Shown: in pieces, positions 1-7,715 of the stretch
How positions within the stretch are numbered: the first letter of the stretch is position 1
How the letters are laid out: every line of letters starts with the position of its first letter
Assembly (NCBI RefSeq): GCF_012641405.1
Contig: NZ_JABAII010000017.1
Span: forward strand, 1 to 64,000
From: Rhizobium sp. P40RR-XXII
GTDB taxonomy: Bacteria > Pseudomonadota > Alphaproteobacteria > Rhizobiales > Rhizobiaceae
Length of the DNA stretch: 64,000 bases
Direction: 5' to 3'
The notes under the pieces: generated by a model
The model's database searches: none
Told to the model about the DNA's origin: nothing
What the model saw: only the letters and a program-made list of their open reading frames with translations
Made by a program: the position numbers and the translations under genes

Positions 1-1
1 C

Positions 2-244
2 GGCGATACGGATCGGCAGGTGCTCGACTATATCGTTTCCCGCTATGGCGAGTTCGTGCTGCTCAAGCCGCGCTTGAGCGAAAAGACCTACATACTCTGG
101 GGGGCGCCGATCGCGCTCTTCGTTGTGGGCGGATTGGCCTTGGTCGTCTACGCCCGCCGCCGCGCCGGCAAGCCCACCGGCAAGCCTCTGAGCGACGAGG
201 AAGAGGCGCGGCTTGCCGAGCTGCTCAATCCGCCTGATTCTTGA
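2..244 (+). CDS. ccmH: Cytochrome c maturation protein CcmH/CycL, C-terminal part
   Basis: The reading frame is already open at the left edge, so only the last 80 codons are present. The visible part has the end of the periplasmic domain (YIVSRYGEFVLLKP, typical of CcmH/CycL), one membrane helix (about ILWGAPIALFVVGGLALVVY) and a short charged cytoplasmic tail. CcmH reduces apocytochrome c heme-binding cysteines and works with CcmF in heme ligation. The redox CxxC motif lies left of the window and cannot be checked. Its position next to ccmG, ccmD and ccmC suggests a ccmEFH block continues to the left (inference). Confidence 0.85.
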   Translation, partial: GDTDRQVLDYIVSRYGEFVLLKPRLSEKTYILWGAPIALFVVGGLALVVYARRRAGKPTGKPLSDEEEARLAELLNPPDS

Positions 245-254
245 CTAGGATCAA
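241..254. promoter_or_regulatory. FNR/FixK anaerobox upstream of the CBS-BON gene
   Basis: The sequence TTGACTAGGATCAA fits the FNR/FixK consensus TTGAY-N4-RTCAA. Its centre lies about 71 bases before the ATG at 319, which would leave a leader of about 30 bases if the site sits at -41.5. It overlaps the ccmH stop codon. Confidence 0.75.
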
Positions 255-318
255 AGCGCCCTTGGAAACGCTGCGATACGTTTGATTCGCAATAACCCCG
301 ATATGCGAGGCAGATGAC

Positions 319-1005
319 ATGCAGGCGAAGGACATTATGACCAGAGATGTAATCTCGATCAGCTCTGCGGTCGGCATTCGCCATGCGGTAGCGCTCATGC
401 TGCAGAACAATGTCAGCGGTCTTCCCGTCATCGATGATCAGGGACTGGTATGCGGGGTGCTCACGGAAGGCGATCTTCTGCTTCGTCGGGAAATTCGTCC
501 TCCTCAACGATCTTTCCGCTCTGCCGAAGTGATATCAGAGATCGACCTCGAACGTTACATCGCCAGCAATGGTTGGTCGGTGGCGGACATGATGTCCCAG
601 GACGTAATTGTTGCTCGGCCGGACAGCGAGATTTCGGATATTGCCGAGAGCCTGCAAGCTCATCGAATCAAACGGGTCCCCATTGTTGAGAATGGGAAGC
701 TAGTGGGAATCGTCAGCCGCCGCGACATCCTTGCGATGATACTTAACGCCCCGGCAGAGACGCTTCCTCGTGAGGATGAATCCATAAAACTGGCGGTAAG
801 CACAAGGCTCCGATCCGACCTTGGCCTCACGCCACAGAAGGTGACGGTAATCGTCAACAACGGCCAGGTTACCCTTGAAGGCAATGTGGAATCTGACCTG
901 AAGCGAAAGGCGGTGCGCAGTCTTGTCGAAAGTCTGGGCGTCAGCGGCTACAAGGATCGTCTAAATGTTACCGAGACCGTCATCGAACCGTCGAGCTTCT
1001 CCTGA
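319..1005 (+). CDS. CBS-domain pair plus BON domain protein
   Basis: The 228-residue soluble protein begins MQAKDIMTRDV. It has two CBS domains (about residues 1-60 and 88-145, with GLPVIDDQGLVCGVLTEGDLL and the RVPIVENGKLVGIVSRRDIL copy) and a C-terminal BON domain (about 158-220, with VTLEGNVES). CBS pairs usually sense adenine nucleotides and BON domains bind membranes or partner proteins; the target here is unknown. The gene is preceded by an FNR/FixK box, so low-oxygen induction is likely. Its BON coding region shares a 23-base inverted repeat with the sequence just after its stop codon. It is convergent with ccmG. Confidence 0.85.
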   Translation: MQAKDIMTRDVISISSAVGIRHAVALMLQNNVSGLPVIDDQGLVCGVLTEGDLLLRREIRPPQRSFRSAEVISEIDLERYIASNGWSVADMMSQDVIVARPDSEISDIAESLQAHRIKRVPIVENGKLVGIVSRRDILAMILNAPAETLPREDESIKLAVSTRLRSDLGLTPQKVTVIVNNGQVTLEGNVESDLKRKAVRSLVESLGVSGYKDRLNVTETVIEPSSFS

Positions 1006-1029
1006 GCCTTTCGCTTCAGGTCAGATTCC
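888..1029. repeat. Perfect 23-bp inverted repeat spanning the end of the CBS-BON gene
   Basis: Bases 888-910, inside the BON domain (codons for ESDLKRKA), reappear as an exact reverse complement at 1007-1029, starting two bases after the TGA stop. The arms are 96 bases apart. This is too long for chance and lacks a T-tract, so it is not an ordinary terminator. It could be a micro-inversion, a remnant of an inverted duplication, or a long mRNA stem. Confidence 0.85.
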
Positions 1030-1160
1030 GCATTGTTCTGAGTTATGTTTTCTGCCGAAGGGGGGGGCGCGGCGACATGGTCTCCGGTCTCCACCAACTC
1101 CCTTTCAGAACCGTGAAGTAGATGGGGAGGCCAGGGGCTTGCTGTGAAGCAGCGCTGCAC

Positions 1161-1721
1161 TCAGTTTGAAGCTAGCATTTTCCGTAGCATTGGCTGGATC
1201 TTCATCGAGAGCGCCAACTCGTCCAGTGGGCCGACCTGTTTCAAAACGATCCTTCCAGTTTTGTCGAGGATGAACGTTTCCGGCACTCCGTAGACGCCCC
1301 AGTCAATCGAGGCGCGACCATCGAGATCTGATCCTATCGCGGAGAACGGATTCCCGTTCGTCTTCAGGAAGGCCTTGGCGTTCTCGGGGGCATCTTTATA
1401 GTTAATGCCGACCACCGAGATTCCGGAATCCTCAGCCAGTTTCATGAGATAGGGGTGCTCTTGTCGACAAGGCACGCACCATGATGCGAAGACGTTGACC
1501 ACAGTCACCTTGCCCTTGACGATGCTTTCGTCGAGGCCGTTCGACGAAAGCCCACCGATGGAGGGCAGATCGAGGAAGGGATGCGGCTGCCCGATGAGCG
1601 CGGATGGAATCGCGGCTGGCGAGTATTCACCGGTGGTTTCGCGATAGAGCGTACTCGCAACGGCGCCGGCGAAGCCTAGGAAGGCGAGGAGTGGCATCCC
1701 CGCGAGCAGCTGGCGATACAT
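1161..1721 (-). CDS. ccmG: Thiol:disulfide interchange protein CcmG/DsbE
   Basis: The 186-residue protein has one N-terminal membrane anchor (PLLAFLGFAGAVASTLY) and a periplasmic thioredoxin fold with the active-site motif WCVPC in VNVFASWCVPCRQEHP and the GVPETFILD segment around the cis-proline, as in CcmG/CycY. It reduces CcmH or apocytochrome disulfides during cytochrome c biogenesis. It begins one base after the ccmD stop, so it belongs to a ccmC-ccmD-ccmG operon. It faces the CBS-BON gene tail to tail. Confidence 0.92.
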   Translation of the reverse strand: MYRQLLAGMPLLAFLGFAGAVASTLYRETTGEYSPAAIPSALIGQPHPFLDLPSIGGLSSNGLDESIVKGKVTVVNVFASWCVPCRQEHPYLMKLAEDSGISVVGINYKDAPENAKAFLKTNGNPFSAIGSDLDGRASIDWGVYGVPETFILDKTGRIVLKQVGPLDELALSMKIQPMLRKMLASN

Positions 1722-1722
1722 C

Positions 1723-1878
1723 CTAACGATCGCTTCTCATCCGCGCGACACGTACCGGCATGAGCGCCTCGACGCGACGACGATATGTTCGGCCAGCGAG
1801 CCAAATCCTGGCTGTAGCTGCGGACATGACCAAGAACGTGATTGCGTATGCTGAGTAGACGTAAAATTGATGATTCAT
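1723..1878 (-). CDS. ccmD: Heme exporter protein CcmD
   Basis: This 51-codon gene fits exactly between ccmC and ccmG. It reads MNHQFYVYSAYAITFLVMSA, then a basic tail rich in Arg. That layout, a YVYSAYA motif, one helix and a positive cytoplasmic end, is the CcmD family pattern. CcmD helps release holo-CcmE from the CcmABC complex. The ATG at 1878 lies just beyond the ccmC stop at 1880, so translation is probably coupled. Confidence 0.85.
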   Translation of the reverse strand: MNHQFYVYSAYAITFLVMSAATARIWLAGRTYRRRVEALMPVRVARMRSDR

Positions 1879-1879
1879 T

Positions 1880-2644
1880 TCAATTCTCCAGGTACGCTGC
1901 GGTCCTTGCGGCCATTCTGTCGTGAGAGATTAACTTTCTGCGCCAGATTTCGTTTCGGATCGACGCGACATAGAGGGTCGCGAAAAGGGTAGAGAAAGCC
2001 AGCGCCATCAGAAGAAGTGGCCGGAGAAACTCGATGTCGAGAGCCGGGCCGCTCAATTTGAGCACGCTCGCCGGCTGATGCAGCGTATTCCACCAGTTCA
2101 CAGAGAATTTGATAATAGGAATGTTTACGAAGCCGACGATGATCAGCACCGCGGTCACCCGGGCTGCGCGGGTGGGATCGTCGATTGCCCTGTTGATCGC
2201 CAGAATACCGAGATAGAGGATGAGAAGGATGAACATCGACGTAAGCCGCGCGTCCCAAACCCACCAAGTGCCCCACATCGGCTTGCCCCAGATCGCCCCG
2301 GTGACGAGCGATACGAATGTGAACGCTGCGCCAAGCGGAGCCGCGACACGGACCGCGACGTCGGCCAGCGGATGCCTCCAGACGATCGAGCCGATGGCGC
2401 TTCCGGTCATCACGCAATAACAGAGCATCGCAATCCACGCCGAGGGGACGTGGACGTACATAATCCTGACCGTTTCCCCCTGCTGGTAATCGCTGTCCGT
2501 GCCGAAGCTGAGCCAGAGGCCGCCGACCAGCAAAAGGGCCGTCAATGCACCAAGCGACGGTAGAACCCGCTCGGCGAACTCAAGAAACCGTGACGGCTGT
2601 GCGAGGGTTGTAAGCAATTTTGCAAAGCTGGGAAGGGTGATCAT
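1880..2644 (-). CDS. ccmC: Heme ABC transporter permease CcmC
   Basis: The 254-residue membrane protein has about six helices and the tryptophan-rich heme-binding motif (WGTWWVWDARLTS), plus YVHVPSAW before it, both signatures of CcmC. CcmC loads heme onto CcmE in the periplasm. It opens a ccmC-ccmD-ccmG operon, but ccmA and ccmB, normally just upstream, are absent; hemA is divergent instead. The nearest FNR/FixK box is centred only about 41 bases before the ATG, so transcription may begin almost at the start codon. Confidence 0.93.
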   Translation of the reverse strand: MITLPSFAKLLTTLAQPSRFLEFAERVLPSLGALTALLLVGGLWLSFGTDSDYQQGETVRIMYVHVPSAWIAMLCYCVMTGSAIGSIVWRHPLADVAVRVAAPLGAAFTFVSLVTGAIWGKPMWGTWWVWDARLTSMFILLILYLGILAINRAIDDPTRAARVTAVLIIVGFVNIPIIKFSVNWWNTLHQPASVLKLSGPALDIEFLRPLLLMALAFSTLFATLYVASIRNEIWRRKLISHDRMAARTAAYLEN

Positions 2645-2678
2645 GCGGCCGTTTTACCGTGCCCCGCGTTGCGAGTGA

Positions 2679-2692
2679 TTGATCCAGGTCAA
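2679..2692. promoter_or_regulatory. FNR/FixK anaerobox, ccmC-proximal
   Basis: TTGATCCAGGTCAA matches the FNR/FixK consensus. It lies in the 184-base divergent region between ccmC and hemA, centred about 41 bases from the ccmC start and 143 bases from the hemA start. Position favours ccmC as the target. Confidence 0.75.
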
Positions 2693-2762
2693 AGATTGCC
2701 AGAGACGCGACACGACTACTGCCAGCCGAAGTGAAGACGATTGGCACCACTCGAATTCCAAC

Positions 2763-2776
2763 TTGACGAAAGTCAA
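2763..2776. promoter_or_regulatory. FNR/FixK anaerobox, hemA-proximal
   Basis: TTGACGAAAGTCAA is a perfect inverted repeat of the FNR/FixK type. It is centred about 59 bases before the hemA ATG, which fits a class II activator site with a short leader. Confidence 0.78.
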
Positions 2777-2828
2777 ATACCGCTCAAAGTATCTCGGATA
2801 CACCTTCGGGAAATCGAAGGAGCAGATA

Positions 2829-4040
2829 ATGGATTTCGAAGCATTTTTTAAGGGCGAGCTGGAAGGTCTTCACAAGGAAGGCCGCTACCGGATCTTCGCA
2901 GATCTGGAACGCCGCCGTGGCAATTTCCCGCGCGCAATCCAGCATACGGCCAATGGCCCCCAGGAAGTGACCGTCTGGTGCTCCAACGACTATCTCGGCA
3001 TGGGCCAGCATCCGAAAGTGATCGAGGCGATGAAAGAGGCCATCGATCACTGTGGCGCGGGTGCGGGAGGCACCCGGAATATTTCTGGCACCAACCACTA
3101 CCATGTCCTGCTCGAGCAGGAGCTTGCCGATCTGCACGGCAAGGAATCGGCGCTGATCTTCACGTCGGGCTATATCTCCAACTGGGCGACGCTCGGCACG
3201 CTCGGCGCGCGCATCCCCGGCCTCATCATCTTCTCGGATGCGCTCAACCATGCATCGATGATCGAAGGCATTCGCTATGCGAAGTGCGACAAGGTCATCT
3301 GGAAGCATAACGACCTGCACGATCTCGAAGCCAAGCTGAAGGCGGCCGATCCCAAGGCGCCGAAGCTGATTGCCTTCGAATCCGTCTATTCGATGGATGG
3401 CGACATCGCCCCCATCAAGGAAATCTGCGACCTCGCCGACAAGTATGGCGCGATGACCTATCTCGACGAAGTGCATGCTGTCGGCATGTACGGCCCGCGC
3501 GGCGGCGGCATTGCCGAGCGCGAAGGGTTGATGGATCGCCTGACCGTCATCGAAGGCACGCTCGGCAAGGCCTTCGGCGTCATGGGCGGCTATATCGCTG
3601 CTTCCTCCGCGCTCTGTGATTTCATCCGGTCGTTTGCCTCCGGCTTCATCTTCACCACCTCGCTGCCCCCGGCTCTGGCCGCGGGCGCTGTCGCTTCTAT
3701 CCAGCATCTGAAGGTCAGCCAGTTCGAACGCATGCGCCATCAGGATCGCGTGCGCAAGCTGCGTGCCCAGCTCGATGCGGCCGGTATTCCGCACATGCCG
3801 AACCCGAGCCATGTCGTGCCGGTCATGGTCGGCGATGCTGCCAAGTGCAAGTGGATTTCGGATCTGCTGCTCGACGCCGGCGTCTATGTCCAGCCGATCA
3901 ACTATCCCACCGTGCCGAAGAAGACCGAGCGCCTGCGCATCACGCCGACGCCGCTGCATTCGGATGGCGATATCGAGCAGCTGGTCGGTGCGCTGCATGC
4001 GCTGTGGTCGCGCTGTGCGCTGGCGCGGGCCGCCGCCTGA
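2829..4040 (+). CDS. hemA: 5-aminolevulinate synthase
   Basis: The 403-residue enzyme condenses glycine and succinyl-CoA to 5-aminolevulinate, the first step of the C4 heme pathway. It shows the ALAS start MDFEAFFKGELEGLH, the glycine-rich GAGAGGTRNISGT, DEVHAVGMYGPRGGG, and the PLP lysine in EGTLGKAFGVMGGY. The frame is open from 2679, but the ATG at 2829 has AAGGAG six bases upstream and matches family N-termini, and the earlier codons overlap the anaeroboxes. Two FNR/FixK boxes precede it. It is probably an oxygen-regulated extra copy of a chromosomal hemA. Confidence 0.96.
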   Translation: MDFEAFFKGELEGLHKEGRYRIFADLERRRGNFPRAIQHTANGPQEVTVWCSNDYLGMGQHPKVIEAMKEAIDHCGAGAGGTRNISGTNHYHVLLEQELADLHGKESALIFTSGYISNWATLGTLGARIPGLIIFSDALNHASMIEGIRYAKCDKVIWKHNDLHDLEAKLKAADPKAPKLIAFESVYSMDGDIAPIKEICDLADKYGAMTYLDEVHAVGMYGPRGGGIAEREGLMDRLTVIEGTLGKAFGVMGGYIAASSALCDFIRSFASGFIFTTSLPPALAAGAVASIQHLKVSQFERMRHQDRVRKLRAQLDAAGIPHMPNPSHVVPVMVGDAAKCKWISDLLLDAGVYVQPINYPTVPKKTERLRITPTPLHSDGDIEQLVGALHALWSRCALARAAA

Positions 4041-4156
4041 AGGCGAATTAAGAGTGTGGCGTTCGGCGTCATTCGATTGCGGAAAAGATGCTTTTCCAAT
4101 CCTTTCATGCCTTTCGTATGTTCGCGCTGATGTGAGCAACCCTGTCCGACAACAAA

Positions 4157-4170
4157 TTGATCGTCATCAA
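4157..4170. promoter_or_regulatory. FNR/FixK anaerobox upstream of the ABC exporter
   Basis: TTGATCGTCATCAA matches the FNR/FixK consensus and is centred about 70 bases before the ABC transporter ATG at 4234. It would drive the ABC-hemC pair. Confidence 0.77.
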
Positions 4171-4233
4171 AGACGAAAGCGCCGTGTGAAGACAGAAAAG
4201 GCGTAAATTTCTAAACAGGAGCTCAAGGCCTTG

Positions 4234-6096
4234 ATGATCGCAAGCCACGACCGTCCAGCAGAATCGACCGATGGTATGTCCCTTGTCTCTGACGTCAGGG
4301 GTCGTAAATCCAAACGTGCAACTCGTTCGCTCGCAGGCCTGGGGCGACTTATTCCTTTCCTGCGCCCGCATGGTTGGCTCGTAGGCGGAGCTATCTCTTC
4401 CTTGACCGCCGCGGCACTGATCTCTCTCGCTTTGCCGACCGCCGTGCGAAGCATGATCGATCATGGCTTCAGCCGCTCGGACGGCGCCTTTATGGATCGC
4501 TATTTTCTGATGCTGATCGCGATGGCCGTCGCTCTCGCTATCGCCAGTGCTTGCCGCTACTACTTCGTCGCGGCTCTTGGAGAAAGACTAGTCAGCGACC
4601 TTCGGCTTTCCGCCTTTGGGAGAGTGGTACACCTTCCGGCAAGCTTTTTCGACGTGAATCGCGCCGGAGAAATTTCGACCCGGTTAATCGCAGATACGGC
4701 ACAAATCAAATCGGCAGTCAGTTTGGCGGCCTCAGTAGCACTTCGCAACTCCATCCTGTGCGTTGGTGCACTCGTAATGATGTTCATAACAAGCCCCAGG
4801 CTCTCTTCGATAACGATCGGAGCGATTCCGCTCATCGTGATCCCGCTTGTCGTATTCGGTCGCTCAGTTCGCCAAAAATCTCGCTCCGCACAGGACGCCT
4901 TGGCCGAGGCGTCCGCCTTCGCGAACGAAATCATCTTAGGGAGTCGCACGATCCAAGCTTTCAATGCAGAGGACACCGCCAAGCGCAGATATCTCCGCGA
5001 TATTGAGGCTTCCTATGCCAGGTCAGCGATCGCCGCCCGATCGAGAGCTTTACTGACTGCCTTTGCAATCGCACTCATATTCACAAGCGTCGTGGGGGTT
5101 CTTTGGATTGGTGCACAGAACCTCATGTCAGGTGCGATGTCGCCCGGCAGCTTGAGCCAGTTTCTTCTTTATCTGGTGATCGCCGCAAGTTCGCTCGGAT
5201 CACTTTCGGAAGTTTGGGGTGAGCTCGCACAAGCGGCCGGGGCTGCCGGACGGCTCTTCGAACTGATGGACGAGAAAGAGGATGATCGGTCGGCTGCAAA
5301 GGGAATGGGACGGTTAGCATTGCCGGTCTCAGGCTCTGTCGAGTTCAGCGGTGTGCGGTTTGCTTATCCTGGTAGCCCCGAACGAGAGGTGCTTAAGGGC
5401 TTGTCAATGCGCGTGGCACCCGGCGAAACGGTGGCGGTCGTCGGACCGTCAGGTTCCGGCAAGAGCACCCTGTTCTCGATTCTGCTTGGATTTTACCAGG
5501 TGAAATCGGGGCAGATATCGCTTGATGGGCGTGAAATTGCGAGTTTGTCGCCAGAGGAAGTTCGCCGTCAGGTCGCCATTGTCCCGCAGGACGTTACGAT
5601 TTTTGCAACGTCGATCAGCGAGAATATTGCGCTTGGCCGACCAGATGCAACTGCCGAAGAAATTCAGGGCGCAGCTTCAAAGGCACAGGCAGATGCCTTC
5701 ATATCGGCCCTTCCGAAGGCGTACGAGACGGTCTTGGGCGAGCGAGGGCTTACACTTTCGGGTGGCCAGCGCCAGAGACTTGCGATCGCAAGAGCGGTGC
5801 TGAAGGACGCTCCGATCCTCCTTCTCGACGAAGCCACCGCGTCCCTCGACGCCGAAAGCGAGATGCTCGTGCAAAGTGGGCTTGAGAGCCTGATGGAAAA
5901 CCGGACCACGATCGTGATTGCCCATCGGCTCGCAACGGTATTGAAGGCAGATCGGATTCTAGTGATGGACGAGGGCAGGATCGTTGAGGAAGGAACCCAC
6001 GCGAGTCTTGTTCGTCAGGGCGGGATCTATGCCAGGCTCGCCGAACTGCAGTTCACCGCTCCGGTTTCGCCTTCCCTTGCAAGGGACGCGGCCTAA
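4234..6096 (+). CDS. ABC exporter, fused membrane and ATPase domains (MsbA-like)
   Basis: The roughly 620-residue half-transporter has a six-helix export domain (about residues 35-320) and an ATPase domain (about 360-600). Walker A is GPSGSGKST, the signature is LSGGQRQRLAIARA and Walker B is ILLLDEATASLD. It most resembles the MsbA-related exporters. The ATG at 4234 follows a CAGGAG; an in-frame TTG lies one codon earlier. It overlaps hemC by one base and has its own anaerobox. Position between hemA and hemC suggests handling of a tetrapyrrole intermediate, thiol or lipid needed for cytochrome assembly, but the substrate is not shown by sequence. Confidence 0.85.
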   Translation: MIASHDRPAESTDGMSLVSDVRGRKSKRATRSLAGLGRLIPFLRPHGWLVGGAISSLTAAALISLALPTAVRSMIDHGFSRSDGAFMDRYFLMLIAMAVALAIASACRYYFVAALGERLVSDLRLSAFGRVVHLPASFFDVNRAGEISTRLIADTAQIKSAVSLAASVALRNSILCVGALVMMFITSPRLSSITIGAIPLIVIPLVVFGRSVRQKSRSAQDALAEASAFANEIILGSRTIQAFNAEDTAKRRYLRDIEASYARSAIAARSRALLTAFAIALIFTSVVGVLWIGAQNLMSGAMSPGSLSQFLLYLVIAASSLGSLSEVWGELAQAAGAAGRLFELMDEKEDDRSAAKGMGRLALPVSGSVEFSGVRFAYPGSPEREVLKGLSMRVAPGETVAVVGPSGSGKSTLFSILLGFYQVKSGQISLDGREIASLSPEEVRRQVAIVPQDVTIFATSISENIALGRPDATAEEIQGAASKAQADAFISALPKAYETVLGERGLTLSGGQRQRLAIARAVLKDAPILLLDEATASLDAESEMLVQSGLESLMENRTTIVIAHRLATVLKADRILVMDEGRIVEEGTHASLVRQGGIYARLAELQFTAPVSPSLARDAA

Positions 6097-7067
6097 TGAC
6101 CGTCCGCGTTCGCTTATCAGGCGCAAAGCCAATTAAGATCGGCACGCGGGCAAGCCCTCTTGCGCGCGCCCAAGCCTCTGAGGTTGCCGCGCGCCTGGCC
6201 GCCTGTCACGGGCTGCCCCCCGAAGCCTTTATCATCGTATCACTGACGACGAAGGGTGATCAGCTGAGGGAGCAGCCGCTTCCTGACATCGGTGTAAAGG
6301 GCCTCTTCACGCAAGAACTGGAGGAGCGGCTGTTATCCGGAGAGATCGACCTTGCGGTGCACTCCTGCAAGGATGTTGCTACGGTGCTTCCGCGAGGCCT
6401 CCATATAAGCGCCTGTCTGCCTAGAGAAGACGTGCGGGACGCCTTCATTTCCCGGACTGGCTGTCGGCTTTGGGAGCTGCCGCCCGGCGCGGTGGTGGGC
6501 ACATCTTCAATACGAAGACAGGCCTTGCTTGCGTTACACCGACCGGATCTCGTCGTCGTGCCGTTTCGTGGTCTGGTCGGGACAAGACTGCAAAAGCTGG
6601 AAAGTGGCGTCGTTGACGCCACTTTGCTCGCCCAAGCGGGTCTCAACAGGCTTGGACTGGGGCAATTGGCAACGGAGATCCTCAATCTCAGCGACTTTCC
6701 GCCAGCGCCCGCTCAAGGTGCCATATGTATTGAAAGCTCGGTTGCAAACAGTCTGGTAACCGAACTGGTATCCGTTCTTGATCATGAGGCCACTGCAGAT
6801 GCGGTGCGCTGCGAGCGGTCTTTTCTTCGCTCCCTCGACGGCTCTTGCCGCACGCCGATAGCTGCGCATGCAACCTGTCACGGCAGCGAACTGGTGCTGT
6901 GTGGAATGACAATCGAACCGGATGGAAGTCATCAAAGAACGGTTGTTTTCAGGGGGCGCCGATCGGCGGCCGAGGCGGTCGGCGGTTCGGCGGCTAGACT
7001 TCTGATTTCGAACGAAGCAGTTTCGTTGCGGTCGAGAACAGGGGTGGTGGGCTTATCGCGATCGTAG
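6096..7067 (+). CDS. hemC: Porphobilinogen deaminase (hydroxymethylbilane synthase)
   Basis: The 323-residue enzyme joins four porphobilinogens into hydroxymethylbilane. It has the start KIGTRASPLARAQ, the conserved VHSCKDV, GTSSIRRQALL and the cofactor-cysteine motif LDGSCRTPIAA. Domain order and length match HemC. Its ATG overlaps the TAA of the ABC gene, so the two are co-translated. With hemA it gives two heme-pathway steps in one oxygen-regulated block; hemB is not in the window. Confidence 0.94.
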   Translation: MTVRVRLSGAKPIKIGTRASPLARAQASEVAARLAACHGLPPEAFIIVSLTTKGDQLREQPLPDIGVKGLFTQELEERLLSGEIDLAVHSCKDVATVLPRGLHISACLPREDVRDAFISRTGCRLWELPPGAVVGTSSIRRQALLALHRPDLVVVPFRGLVGTRLQKLESGVVDATLLAQAGLNRLGLGQLATEILNLSDFPPAPAQGAICIESSVANSLVTELVSVLDHEATADAVRCERSFLRSLDGSCRTPIAAHATCHGSELVLCGMTIEPDGSHQRTVVFRGRRSAAEAVGGSAARLLISNEAVSLRSRTGVVGLSRS

Positions 7068-7323
7068 CATTGTTTACGATGCCTGGCAGATGCGGCGCGA
7101 AAAGCTTCTCAGGCTCTCTCCGCCAGTGGACTTTGAACAGTGGGATGTTGTCGCGGGAAAGACTGCATTCTCAGGCGGCGCGGGTCAGCTATTCGTAGCT
7201 GGTACGCCGCATTGCCATGAAAGACAGCAAAGCTACTCAGCAGCGCTTCCTTTTCTTCCACGCCAAAGCCAATGCCATGCGCGTCCGGCGCTAAAGCTGA
7301 GCGAACGGGACAAGCCATTTTCG
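7068..7323. other. Intergenic region after hemC
   Basis: A minus-strand frame of 69 codons (7109-7318) follows the small gene at 7324-7431 but has no ribosome binding site and no recognisable family. I do not call it a gene. No terminator was recognised. Confidence 0.4.
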
Positions 7324-7431
7324 TTATTTCTTCTTCTCTTGATCGTGATGCCACTTGATGGCGAAGAACATGCCAGTGCCCAACACGAGAAGCTTGAGCG
7401 GAAGGAAGACTATAGGGAACCAATCCCACAT
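7324..7431 (-). CDS. Small 35-aa membrane protein
   Basis: The frame starts MWDWFPIVFLPLKLLVLGTG, continues with a second hydrophobic stretch and ends in a charged tail with WHHDQEKKK. It reads as a single membrane helix with a basic cytoplasmic end. The composition (Trp-rich start, hydrophobic core, lysine tail) is that of a genuine small membrane protein, not chance. It lies beside the heme/cytochrome block, so it could be an accessory subunit of a respiratory or transport complex (inference). I do not recognise a named family. Confidence 0.55.
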   Translation of the reverse strand: MWDWFPIVFLPLKLLVLGTGMFFAIKWHHDQEKKK

Positions 7432-7715
7432 TTTGATTATTTCCAGGCTACTACCCGACACTATCTGTCGTGAGGAGCACTATCGCAAAACTGCTGCATA
7501 CAACATCGGCCATGTTGACGCAGAAGAGAGCATGACATTCCAATCACACGGCAATCGGCCTGCGCGATGTTTCCGGACAGATTGTTTAACAACGCTGGTG
7601 CCCACTTCTGGCTGCCAATGCCGTTTCGTTATCGGTTGGCGGTCTTTGCGCCATATAAATCCGCTTTTTCGTAGCCATTACGCAATATGGTTCGTCAAGG
7701 CGAACCAGCTAATTT

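Noticed and set aside
948..1160. 70-codon minus-strand frame whose end repeats ESDLKRKA of the CBS-BON protein
   Set aside because: The match comes from the 23-bp inverted repeat, not from a second BON gene.
2784..4139. 451-codon minus-strand open frame opposite hemA
   Set aside because: It is antisense to a clear ALAS gene, and its translation has no known domain. High-GC codon bias keeps the opposite strand open.
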